A program made the position numbers and the translations under genes. Under the pieces are notes generated by a model, which saw only the letters and a program-made list of their open reading frames with translations, did not search any database and was not told the DNA's origin. From Chloroflexota bacterium (GTDB taxonomy: Bacteria; Chloroflexota; Anaerolineae; Anaerolineales; Villigracilaceae), in the NCBI GenBank assembly GCA_005778035.1, contig SXKT01000017.1, positions 1-58,478 of the forward strand: 58,478 bases of DNA. Direction: 5' to 3'. Position 1 is the first letter of the stretch; each line of letters opens with the position of its first letter. Shown one piece after another: positions 8,291 to 16,043 of the stretch.

Positions 8291-10000
8291 CTATGGCTGT
8301 GGTGTTGGCTTGGATGGCGCGGCAAAGACGAAAGTAAGCGGGATGGTGCCACTGGCAGGGACGGTAATTGTGGCGGAACGGAACAAGCTGGGCAGACGCA
8401 CGGTAGCTGTAATTCCTATGGGCAGGCCGGTTAAGTCGAAGCTGGCTTTGCCATTGAGAGTATTAGTCCGGAAAGACTCCCCAGTGGAAAGTTTTAACTC
8501 GATGGTTACGTTGTTGATGAACTCATCCGGTTCTGGTGTTCCATTGTTATTGGTATCCATGTACACCAAAACCTCTACACGACCGCTTGAGGTGATAGGC
8601 GCAGAGGGTTTTACCGCGGCAGGTTTTGGTTGGTAGAATTTCAGGCTTTGTACGTCCACAAGGCTGTTATCAAACAAGTAAAGGGCGGCAAAGAATTTAT
8701 CTACGTAAGGTCGGGCAGTAACGCATTCCATATTGCTGGCTACATTTTCCCAAGTCAAGTCTTTCTTTTCTTCATTTGTGGTTGTTATTGCCGCCAAAAC
8801 ACAACCATATCCGCTATGGTAGGTTGCCAAGGTCAATTTCCAAGCATCTTCATATGAGATGTTGGCTTTTTTAGAACCTAAGAATTTATTGGTTTGAACA
8901 CAATTTGCGTAAAGTACCTTACCGATGAGGCCAACGCTGTTGCCAGCCAAGTCTCGGCTGATGCCAAAATCGCAAGTAGGGCAATCGGCATCCAGACGTT
9001 TCGCTATCACACCTCGAAGTAGTTGTTGGTTCAAAGGCGGTTGGCTTGCATAAGGCAACGAACAATCGTATAAGGTATCGGCACACGAAAGGCGGTAAAA
9101 CTCAGCATCTGTTCGCAATAACACATCGATACCTAACTGGTTAATTTGGGCCAATCCAAGTTCATCTAAAAATTGACGCTGGGTGATCGGCCAAAATTGT
9201 GATTCAACCTCGATGAGGGTCTTCAGCAATACTGGTGGAATACCATTTTCGCGGCCGGCTAACCAAATGGAAAGGTCATATTGGTTTTGCCATTGCTGGA
9301 GCTCAGGGCGTAACAATTCCAGGGCGCAAGCGTTTGGTCCGTTGCCCAACCACCCCCCGTTTGGACAAGCGCTGGTGTCAACGATCTGATTACGCATGAG
9401 GTTAGCTGACAAGTTGAACAAGTCTTTGCGAGTGTTTAACTCGGCTGGGTCTTGGGGAAAAGTTGCCCAATAAGGCAGGTTGGAAGGGTCAATCTGCCAA
9501 ACGGCATTGCATCTATCCTGGAAGAAGGTGAAGTTTCCTTGGGTTAGCACCCTGACCCGATAGCCATCACTAACTTGGCGTACTTCAATTTCGGCGGTCA
9601 GCTCTTTGCTACGTTTTCCAGCGGGCGTTTGGGCGTAAAATACAACGCGGCCAGATCGGGAGATCTCAAGAGCGCATGGAGATTCATCGCATTGAAATTC
9701 ATCCACATCGTATCTTCCCCTCAAAATCAGCGGGATGGGTTCGTCGCTGGATGATGCAAAACCAGTGAGAATAATATAAGGGGATTTGACAACAAGGTCT
9801 GGCGCGCGTACGGTCACCAAAAGTTCCGGCGGCAATAAACTTTCTGATGGTGGAGCAAGCAACAAGGACGGGTTGGAAGAGGATGGCGAGATACCATTTG
9901 GATTGGCAGCAGCGTTCGCAGAATTGGCCATTAATGCCAAAAGCGTGCCGACGAGTGTAGCCCGTAACAGATAACGCTGAACATTGCCAAACCAGGCCAT
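8291..10000 (-). CDS. exported lytic-transglycosylase-like protein with C-terminal SdrD-B-like domain
   Basis: 569 residues with a signal peptide (ALMANSANAA). A Cys-rich extracellular region contains an SLT-like core: IPPVLLKTLIEVESQFWP, where the Glu of VES matches the catalytic Glu of soluble lytic transglycosylases, and ELGLAQIN, the usual second block. About 95 residues at the end (VYMDTNNNGTPEPDEFINNVTIEL...) look like an SdrD-B/Cna-B-type stalk domain with a DxNxxG Ca-binding-like loop. It probably remodels peptidoglycan at the cell surface. Its ATG shares a base with the stop of the upstream CpaE-like gene (TAATG), so the two are translationally coupled; together they suggest an envelope-spanning assembly. 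Confidence 0.75.
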   Translation of the reverse strand: MAWFGNVQRYLLRATLVGTLLALMANSANAAANPNGISPSSSNPSLLLAPPSESLLPPELLVTVRAPDLVVKSPYIILTGFASSSDEPIPLILRGRYDVDEFQCDESPCALEISRSGRVVFYAQTPAGKRSKELTAEIEVRQVSDGYRVRVLTQGNFTFFQDRCNAVWQIDPSNLPYWATFPQDPAELNTRKDLFNLSANLMRNQIVDTSACPNGGWLGNGPNACALELLRPELQQWQNQYDLSIWLAGRENGIPPVLLKTLIEVESQFWPITQRQFLDELGLAQINQLGIDVLLRTDAEFYRLSCADTLYDCSLPYASQPPLNQQLLRGVIAKRLDADCPTCDFGISRDLAGNSVGLIGKVLYANCVQTNKFLGSKKANISYEDAWKLTLATYHSGYGCVLAAITTTNEEKKDLTWENVASNMECVTARPYVDKFFAALYLFDNSLVDVQSLKFYQPKPAAVKPSAPITSSGRVEVLVYMDTNNNGTPEPDEFINNVTIELKLSTGESFRTNTLNGKASFDLTGLPIGITATVRLPSLFRSATITVPASGTIPLTFVFAAPSKPTPQP

Positions 10001-11235
10001 TACCGCGGGCCTCCATTTCGGAGCGTGGTTCTTGCCAGGTAAGCTTGCAAGGGTTTGGTAGGGTTTGCGCCAGCATCTTGGCGGGCGCTTTCGATAGATA
10101 CTGCGTAAGCGAGTTCTTCCAATTTTTGGCTGATTTGGGTTGTTGGCTTGCTGATCGCAAAAGGCGTACCGATATTGATCGCCCGAAGTGGCTCCACTGG
10201 GTCGTATGGGATCTCGGCAGAAACACGCACGCCCAAAGCTCGCTCAATGCTTTCAACATCAATACTGGGTGTAAAGGTAATGTTGTTTAAAATGATGCGA
10301 ACGCGATCCTCGGGGATACCAAGTTGCTTATATGTCTTCAATGCGCTTACCGCCACCCGCAATGATGCCATTTCCGGGGTTAAAACCAAAAGAATCACAT
10401 GGGCATCCAGCAATTGGTAAATCACCGGATCAGAAAAGTCGTGAGGCGTATCAACAACAATATATTGGAATCGGGTATTAAGCGTTGTGTGCACGCTTGC
10501 CCAAAACCCATCGGTCAAGAAATCCATTGATATGGGGTAACGCGGGGCAGGGATGATGCTTACTCCACTGGAATGTTGCTCGATCACTTCCAGTATGATG
10601 GCTGAATCTTGTCCGTTGAGGTATTGGGTCTTTAGGTCACCAAAATGGCGCTTGGAATTGATGTTGAAAAGCATGGAGACTTGACCATTGAAAAAAGCCG
10701 TATCCATCACAAGGGTTGGTTTTTGCCAAAATTTATTTAGGATCACAGCTGTATTCGCGGCCAAGGAGGAGACACCGACACCACCACGCAAGCTATGGAA
10801 AACGATCTTTTGCCCAACATAAACCGGTGTATCGGCTGCCGGGGAGGTTTCCATTCTTTCTTGGGTAGATCGGGTGCGTTGAAGCAAGGTGCTAACCCGG
10901 TCAACCAAATCGGCGCCATTGTAAGGTCTGATAATGTAATCATCAGCACCGAGTTCAAAGGCTTTAACCTTAAGCTCGATCGATGGATCGTTGGTTTGGA
11001 AAAAAGCTGGAATAGCTTTGAATTCATCGTTCTGACGAATTTGTCTTAAGAGGTCCAAACCTGAGCTATCGGTGAGGGCGGTATCGAGCAGCACAATATC
11101 AGGTGCGTATTCGCGCAAACTTTGCCAAGCTTCTTCAGCTGAGATAGCCAATTTTAATTGATGCCCCAGTGGGATAAATAGGTTGGAAAGTTCAATGAAA
11201 TCTTGAGAATTGCTATCTACAACCAGTAGTTTCAT
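10000..11235 (-). CDS. CpaE/TadZ-like protein: receiver domain plus MinD-type ATPase
   Basis: 411 residues. The N-terminal ~125 form a response-regulator receiver (VVDSNSQD at the front, phospho-acceptor in VLLDTALTD, ADDYIIRPY near its end). A ParA/MinD-like ATPase follows, with the atypical P-loop RGGVGVSSLAAN; the usual second Lys is replaced, as is common in TadZ/CpaE. These proteins position pilus or secretion machinery at the inner face of the membrane. No pilin, CpaF or TadB/C gene is in the window. The start has AAGGAGG 11 nt upstream. First gene of a three-gene operon with the transglycosylase-like and membrane proteins, preceded by an inverted repeat at 11302-11322. Confidence 0.8.
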   Translation of the reverse strand: MKLLVVDSNSQDFIELSNLFIPLGHQLKLAISAEEAWQSLREYAPDIVLLDTALTDSSGLDLLRQIRQNDEFKAIPAFFQTNDPSIELKVKAFELGADDYIIRPYNGADLVDRVSTLLQRTRSTQERMETSPAADTPVYVGQKIVFHSLRGGVGVSSLAANTAVILNKFWQKPTLVMDTAFFNGQVSMLFNINSKRHFGDLKTQYLNGQDSAIILEVIEQHSSGVSIIPAPRYPISMDFLTDGFWASVHTTLNTRFQYIVVDTPHDFSDPVIYQLLDAHVILLVLTPEMASLRVAVSALKTYKQLGIPEDRVRIILNNITFTPSIDVESIERALGVRVSAEIPYDPVEPLRAINIGTPFAISKPTTQISQKLEELAYAVSIESARQDAGANPTKPLQAYLARTTLRNGGPR

Positions 11236-11301
11236 GCTCGAAACTCGCCTCCTTTCGAAGATATTTCAACTACTAATTTTATCATCAATAACCATAACAT
11301 C

Positions 11302-11322
11302 ATTAATGACATTGTCATTGAT
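11302..11322. promoter_or_regulatory. inverted repeat next to the CpaE-operon promoter
   Basis: ATTAATGAC-ATT-GTCATTGAT, with 8 of 9 arm bases paired. On the minus strand a perfect TATAAT (11328 to 11323) lies directly beside it, so the predicted transcription start (about 11316) falls inside the repeat. This is the usual place for a repressor operator. The binding protein is unknown. Confidence 0.4.
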
Positions 11323-11399
11323 ATTATATTTAATTTTAACATCAATCCTGGCTGGCAATACAAAAATCGAATAGATGGGATTGCGGTTGGTAACCGGTT

Positions 11400-11405
11400 T
11401 ATAAT
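11400..11405 (+). promoter_or_regulatory. -10 element for a leaderless transcript
   Basis: Perfect TATAAT whose last base is 7 nt before the A of the ATG at 11412, with no Shine-Dalgarno sequence. Transcription should start at the start codon itself. Confidence 0.5.
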
Positions 11406-11411
11406 TACCCT

Positions 11412-11810
11412 ATGCAGCAAGAACTCAACCCAAAAGCCGTTCTTAGCGCGGCAGCAATTTTATTGATAACTGGCACTGCTGGGGTTTCGGTTTTGGTGTT
11501 GTTTGTTTACCCAACCGTAGGGCCGCGTTGGTTTTTCTATTTTTTTATTTTGTTAGCCTTTGTCGGTTTAGCGATGCCGCCTTTTTTTGCGTTTAATCGA
11601 CTGCTAAAGGTCCATCCTGATTTGGAACGTCCCCGGTTGCAACGTGAGTCTTTAGGTGCGGGCGTATATGGGGCTTTTTTAGTCTGGTTATCGATTGGCC
11701 GATTGCTGACATTACCGCTAGCTTTGTTGATTGCCGCCATTTTGGTTACGGTAGAATATTTGTTGCGTCTGCGAGAGAACGATTTGGCAAAACCGAATGA
11801 ACCTGCGTGA
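11412..11810 (+). CDS. small integral membrane protein, function unknown
   Basis: 132 residues with about four hydrophobic segments arranged as two pairs (AAAILLITGTAGVSVLVLF, WFFYFFILLAFVGLAMPPFF, YGAFLVWLSIG and LTLPLALLIAAILVTVEYLL). A short charged loop after the second segment contains DLERPRLQRES. No motif I recognise. Its last 14 nt overlap the selA start, so it probably shares selA's transcript. It appears to be leaderless (TATAAT 7 nt ahead, no RBS). Some Chloroflexota carry small proteins of this layout, but I cannot name a family. Confidence 0.65.
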   Translation: MQQELNPKAVLSAAAILLITGTAGVSVLVLFVYPTVGPRWFFYFFILLAFVGLAMPPFFAFNRLLKVHPDLERPRLQRESLGAGVYGAFLVWLSIGRLLTLPLALLIAAILVTVEYLLRLRENDLAKPNEPA

Positions 11811-13149
11811 TTTGCCATCCATTGATCTTTGCTTGCGGGCCGCGGATGATATGGTATTGCAGTACGGTCGACCGTTAACCTATCGCGCATTTGTTTGGGT
11901 TCTTGATGAAGCCCGGCAAATGGCGAAAACCGGTGAAGGTATTCCCACTTTAGAAGAAGTAATTGTTCGAGCAAATCGATGGCTAAGGCTTTGGACGGAT
12001 CCGCGATTACTTAAAGTCATCAATGCTACCGGAGTGGTGCTGCACACTAACTTGGGCAGGGCACCACTTTCAAAGGCGGCTATTGCTGCCATGGCTCAGG
12101 CAGGTGGAAATTACACCAATCTTGAATTTGATTTGGCTACCGGTAAACGTGGAAAGCGCGACGATCACATTGGCCACCTATTACACACCCTTACCGGCGC
12201 AGAAGAAAGCCTGGTGGTAAACAATTGTGCCAGCGCTGTATTGCTAACCTTATCGGCATTGGCCAAAGGCAAGCAGGTGCTCATTCCACGTTCTCAGTTG
12301 GTTGAAATAGGCGGCGGTTTTCGGGTACCGGACGTAATGAAACAAAGTGGCGCCAAGTTGGTAGAAATTGGAACGACCAACAAGGTCAACCTAAATGACC
12401 AGCTCGAAAAATATGATGAGGCTCGCAACCCTGCTGATGTGATCAGTTTTGTGGCTCACCGCTCCAATTTTCAGATCATTGGTTTTACCGAGGAGCCAAC
12501 TGTTGCCCAAATGTCAGTGGTTGCTCATCAATTTGGTTCTATTTTGATCTATGATCTTGGATCGGGTGCGATGTTGGATACCGCCAAATATGGAATGCAA
12601 CACGAGCCTACAGTGGTGGAAGCCCTAACCGATGGGGCAGATTTGGTTTTGTTTAGCGGAGACAAATTATTGGGCGGACCGCAAGCGGGGATTGTGGTGG
12701 GCAAACGCGTATTGTTAGACAAGCTAAAGAAACACCCATTGGCGCGGGCCGTACGGGCAGATAAGACCACCTTGGCAGGTTTGGCAGCCACACTGACCCA
12801 TTACCTGAAGGACGAGGCAGAACGGGAGATACCCATTTGGCGAAGTATCAGCGCAACCCCCGACTGGATAAAGGCACGCTGCGAAAAAATCTGTGCATGG
12901 GCCGGAGTGGGGGAGGTGATCCCAACACTCGCAACAGTGGGTGGCGGCTCCCTTCCCGGAGAAACATTACCCAGTTGGGCGCTTGCAATTCGTAGCGAAG
13001 GTTTACAAGCGAGCCTGGCGTTGCTTCGAAAACGCGAAGTACCCATTGTTGCCCGCGTTGAGAACAACCTATTAATGATCGACCCCCGGTGCGTTGAAGA
13101 GAGCGATGATGAGATGATCGCCCAAGCGTTACGGGAAATTTATATATAA
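11797..13149 (+). CDS. selA: L-seryl-tRNA(Sec) selenium transferase
   Basis: A PLP enzyme converting seryl-tRNA(Sec) to selenocysteinyl-tRNA(Sec) with selenophosphate. 450 residues, about the usual length. It opens with LPSIDLCL, carries INATGVVLHTNLGRAP, and has the PLP lysine in FSGDKLLGGPQAG (K290); all three are SelA hallmarks. The N-terminal tRNA-binding region is present, arguing for a true SelA rather than the shorter archaeal-type paralogues. The start overlaps the upstream membrane-protein gene by 14 nt. The usual partner selB, selD and a tRNA-Sec are not in the window, and no gene here shows an in-frame TGA interrupting a conserved domain. Confidence 0.93.
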   Translation: MNLRDLPSIDLCLRAADDMVLQYGRPLTYRAFVWVLDEARQMAKTGEGIPTLEEVIVRANRWLRLWTDPRLLKVINATGVVLHTNLGRAPLSKAAIAAMAQAGGNYTNLEFDLATGKRGKRDDHIGHLLHTLTGAEESLVVNNCASAVLLTLSALAKGKQVLIPRSQLVEIGGGFRVPDVMKQSGAKLVEIGTTNKVNLNDQLEKYDEARNPADVISFVAHRSNFQIIGFTEEPTVAQMSVVAHQFGSILIYDLGSGAMLDTAKYGMQHEPTVVEALTDGADLVLFSGDKLLGGPQAGIVVGKRVLLDKLKKHPLARAVRADKTTLAGLAATLTHYLKDEAEREIPIWRSISATPDWIKARCEKICAWAGVGEVIPTLATVGGGSLPGETLPSWALAIRSEGLQASLALLRKREVPIVARVENNLLMIDPRCVEESDDEMIAQALREIYI

Positions 13150-13159
13150 GAGGAAACCC

Positions 13160-14410
13160 ATGAAAAAAGACCTGGACCAAATGATGAAGGAAAAAGGATT
13201 ATCAGCCTTTATGATTTACGGCCATGCCGAAAATAATCCTCCGATGACCTACATGACCGGTGGTGGACATGTAACTCATGCTACCTTGATCAAAAAAGTT
13301 GGCGAGGAACCAGTACTGTTCTGCGGAGTTATGGAGCGGGATGAGGCTGCAAAAAGCGGATTAAAAGTGAGATTGTATGATGAGTATCCGTGGCAGGACT
13401 ACAAAGAAAAAGCGGGCGACGATGCCTCTTTACTTTCGGCGTTACGGTTACAACACATCTTCGCTGATATGGGCATCAACGGCAAGGTGGGTGTTTATGG
13501 CACATACGAGTTCAGCATATTATTTGGCTTGGTAAACCATATGACCCGACTGATGCCGCAGGTAGAGTTTGTAGGCGAAGCACGGGAGAATTCGTTATTT
13601 AGTTATGTGATGGAAACCAAAGAATCGCATGAGGTTGAGCGCATCCGCAGGATGGGGCACATAACTACTGAAGTGGTTGGTAAAACAGCCGAATACCTGA
13701 CGAATTGCCAGGTGAACGAAGCTGAACAATTGTTGGATGAAAGTGGTAACCTGCTAAGGCTTGGTGCAGTAAAAGAAAAGATAAGCTTGTGGTTGGCAGA
13801 GAGAAATGCTGTTCCCAGCGAAGGGTTCATTTTTGCCCAAGGCCGAGATGCAGCGGTGCCCCACAGCCAGGGCAATCCTGATGATGTAATGCAATTAGGC
13901 AAGACCATTGTTTTTGATATTTATCCGCAAGAACCTGGTGGTGGTTATTTTTACGACTTTACGCGAACCTGGAGCCTTGGATATGCTACCAACGAGGCAT
14001 TAAAAATGTATGGTGATGTTCAAACCTGTTACAACCGCATCACTTCGGAAATGAAGGCAGGGATGCCGTTCAAGCAATCCAACGAATTAACTTGTGAAAT
14101 TTTTGAATCCCTCGGTCATGCTACCCAACGCACCGAAAAGAATCCACAATCGGGATATATTCATAGCGTAGGTCACGGCGTGGGCATCAACATCCACGAG
14201 CGACCATGGAGCGGCTTATTGGCTACAGATGACAATCTACTGCGCCCCGGTGTTGTGGTGACAATGGAACCAGGTTTATACTACCCAGAAAAGGGAATGG
14301 GCTTTAGGATCGAGGACACATATGCTGTTTTGGCAGATGGCACCATCGAACGCCTGGCTGAGTATCCGTATGAGCTGGTTCAAAAAATGAAGCACTGGAC
14401 GAAAAAATAA
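13160..14410 (+). CDS. M24-family metallopeptidase (Xaa-Pro aminopeptidase-like)
   Basis: 416 residues. An N-terminal creatinase/prolidase-type domain (1-150) precedes the pita-bread catalytic domain. Its metal ligands are all visible: the first Asp in IVFDIYPQ, the second in YFYDFTRTW, His in HSVGHGVGINIHE, Glu in TMEPGLYY and Glu in FRIEDTYAV. It is expected to cleave an N-terminal residue next to proline, or a small dipeptide, in the cytoplasm (no signal peptide). RBS GAGG is 6 nt before ATG. It lies 10 nt behind selA and likely shares its transcript; no functional link is evident. Confidence 0.88.
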   Translation: MKKDLDQMMKEKGLSAFMIYGHAENNPPMTYMTGGGHVTHATLIKKVGEEPVLFCGVMERDEAAKSGLKVRLYDEYPWQDYKEKAGDDASLLSALRLQHIFADMGINGKVGVYGTYEFSILFGLVNHMTRLMPQVEFVGEARENSLFSYVMETKESHEVERIRRMGHITTEVVGKTAEYLTNCQVNEAEQLLDESGNLLRLGAVKEKISLWLAERNAVPSEGFIFAQGRDAAVPHSQGNPDDVMQLGKTIVFDIYPQEPGGGYFYDFTRTWSLGYATNEALKMYGDVQTCYNRITSEMKAGMPFKQSNELTCEIFESLGHATQRTEKNPQSGYIHSVGHGVGINIHERPWSGLLATDDNLLRPGVVVTMEPGLYYPEKGMGFRIEDTYAVLADGTIERLAEYPYELVQKMKHWTKK

Positions 14411-14433
14411 TAACCGCCAAACTGTGACAATAA

Positions 14434-14461
14434 AACCGCCAGGCAGAAATGCCTGGCGGTT
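14434..14461. terminator. terminator between M24 peptidase and NYN gene
   Basis: Perfect 12-bp stem AACCGCCAGGCA/TGCCTGGCGGTT with a GAAA loop. The minus strand continues TTTATTG, so it best fits the minus-strand NYN gene, but it sits between convergent genes and can stop both. Confidence 0.8.
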
Positions 14462-14483
14462 GAACTATCACATTGGGAAGATA

Positions 14484-15278
14484 TTAATCTTTCATCCGCA
14501 CGTAAATTGCGCCATCGGGTTGCCGGTCGGCCATTTCGAAGTAATCTTTCAGGTTTCCGATCAGGCGAGAAAGTTGCCGTTGGCCGTAAGTTCGCGGATC
14601 AAACCCTGGGTCAAGTTGATATAAGGTTGTCCCCAAATCTGAAAGCCGAGCCCACCCATCTTCTTGTACATTCATGCCGAAAGCTTTTTCTAACAAAGGG
14701 ATAGGCTCAGGGTCTTCCTTCTCGGTTTCTGCTTCCAATTCCGCTTTCTTTTTGCTATTTTTACCATCGGTGGCAGCAGGTTTGGTACGGCGAGGTTTAC
14801 GTTTGGGGGGTGTATTGGCTTCGCCGACAAGGTTTTCTGTGTAAACAAAAAGGTCGCAAGCATTGACGAATGGTTTTGGGGTTTTCTTTTCACCAATTCC
14901 CATAACATATACACCACTCTCGCGGATACGGGTGGCTAATCGGGTGTAATCACTATCGCTACTAACCAAGCAAAAACCATCTACCACCTTGCTGTGTAAT
15001 ATGTCCATCGCGTCAATAATCATGGCGCTATCTGTGGCATTTTTGCCAATTGTGTATCTGAATTGTTGAATAGGTTGGACGGCGTAAAAATTTAGAACAT
15101 CCTTCCAGCTATTCATATTTGGGGTGGTCCAATCGCCATAAATGCGTCGAACGGTGACCATACCATATTTGGCTGCTTCTACCAACATTTGGGGCAACAA
15201 GCTGCTTTGGGCGTTATCACCATCGATCAGGATGGCCAGTTTACGTCGGGATAAGTGAGAAAATTGTTCTTCTGCCAT
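14484..15278 (-). CDS. NYN-domain (LabA/DUF88-like) protein with C-terminal OST-HTH/LOTUS domain
   Basis: 264 residues. Residues ~12-150 form a NYN/PIN-like nuclease domain: LAILIDGDNAQ opens it, DSAMIIDAMDIL follows, and CLVSSDSDYTRLATRIRESG supplies the other conserved acidic residues. A Lys/Glu-rich linker then leads to a ~70-residue C-terminal OST-HTH-like module (LLEKAFGMNVQEDGWARLSDLGTTLYQ...), a fold that binds RNA. The pair suggests an RNA-processing or RNA-decay factor. Bacterial members of this architecture are widespread but mostly uncharacterised. Monocistronic, divergent from the two-component system. Confidence 0.87.
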   Translation of the reverse strand: MAEEQFSHLSRRKLAILIDGDNAQSSLLPQMLVEAAKYGMVTVRRIYGDWTTPNMNSWKDVLNFYAVQPIQQFRYTIGKNATDSAMIIDAMDILHSKVVDGFCLVSSDSDYTRLATRIRESGVYVMGIGEKKTPKPFVNACDLFVYTENLVGEANTPPKRKPRRTKPAATDGKNSKKKAELEAETEKEDPEPIPLLEKAFGMNVQEDGWARLSDLGTTLYQLDPGFDPRTYGQRQLSRLIGNLKDYFEMADRQPDGAIYVRMKD

Positions 15279-15362
15279 ATTTTCATTATACAGGCAAATT
15301 TGAAAGGATTGATCTTGCCATTTTCTTTAAGAAAACTTTACCGAGCTGGAGGTTTTTTCCAT

Positions 15363-15368
15363 TATATT
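15363..15368 (+). promoter_or_regulatory. -10 element for leaderless response-regulator mRNA
   Basis: TATATT ends 7 nt before the A of the ATG at 15375, the same geometry as at 11400. The nearest SD-like GGAGG is 22 nt upstream, too far to serve. Confidence 0.4.
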
Positions 15369-15374
15369 TAGAAT

Positions 15375-16043
15375 ATGTCCGTAAAAATTCTTCTTGTCGA
15401 TGATGAGCCTTCCATCTTAACGCTTGTTAAAGCCTACTTGGAGCCTGAAGGTTACCAGGTCATTACTGCTTCGGATGGTCCAAGTGGGGCGCAAGCCATA
15501 TTGCGTGAAAAACCCAACCTGGTAGTTTTGGATGTAATGTTGCCAGGTATGGATGGTATAGAAGTGCTAAGCAAGATCCGGCGGGAGACGGATGTGTATG
15601 TGATCCTGCTTACAGCCCGTACTGAAGAAACAGACAAAATTGTTGGATTGTCGATCGGTGCGGATGATTATGTAACCAAACCGTTTAGCCCACGCGAATT
15701 GGTTGCGCGCATTAAAGCTGGCTTGCGCAGGCAAGGTGCCAACGCAACTGTGGGTTCCGAGCGCCTTCAATTTGGTGATCTGGTTATTGATGCTGTGTCT
15801 CATACCGTCAGCGTAGCGGGTGAAATGGTGGAGCTGACTGCCATTGAGTTTAATCTGTTGCTGGCATTAGCCCAAAGCTCAGGCAGAGTGTATAGCCGAG
15901 AACAACTGCTGGAAAAAGTTTGGGGTGGTTCATATTACGGAGAAATTCGAGTCGTGGATGTCCATTTGGGGCACATTCGGCAAAAAATTGGTGGTGCTTA
16001 CATCACCACTGTGCGGGGAGTTGGATTTCGATTCGAACCATGA
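15375..16043 (+). CDS. OmpR/PhoB-family response regulator
   Basis: 222 residues. The receiver domain (1-120) has the acidic pair DDE at 9-11, phospho-acceptor D53 in VLDVMLPGMDG, and the conserved Lys in DDYVTKPF. A winged-helix DNA-binding domain follows (130-222: LTAIEFNLLLALAQSSGRVYSREQLLEKVWG, then RVVDVHLGHIRQKIG). It should be phosphorylated by the histidine kinase encoded next, whose start overlaps its stop as ATGA. Targets are unknown. The transcript looks leaderless. Confidence 0.93.
   Translation: MSVKILLVDDEPSILTLVKAYLEPEGYQVITASDGPSGAQAILREKPNLVVLDVMLPGMDGIEVLSKIRRETDVYVILLTARTEETDKIVGLSIGADDYVTKPFSPRELVARIKAGLRRQGANATVGSERLQFGDLVIDAVSHTVSVAGEMVELTAIEFNLLLALAQSSGRVYSREQLLEKVWGGSYYGEIRVVDVHLGHIRQKIGGAYITTVRGVGFRFEP

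Noticed and set aside
15920-16039. Histidine kinase start at 15920
   Set aside because: It reads through the response-regulator gene in another frame; the ATG at 16040 overlaps the upstream stop as ATGA.
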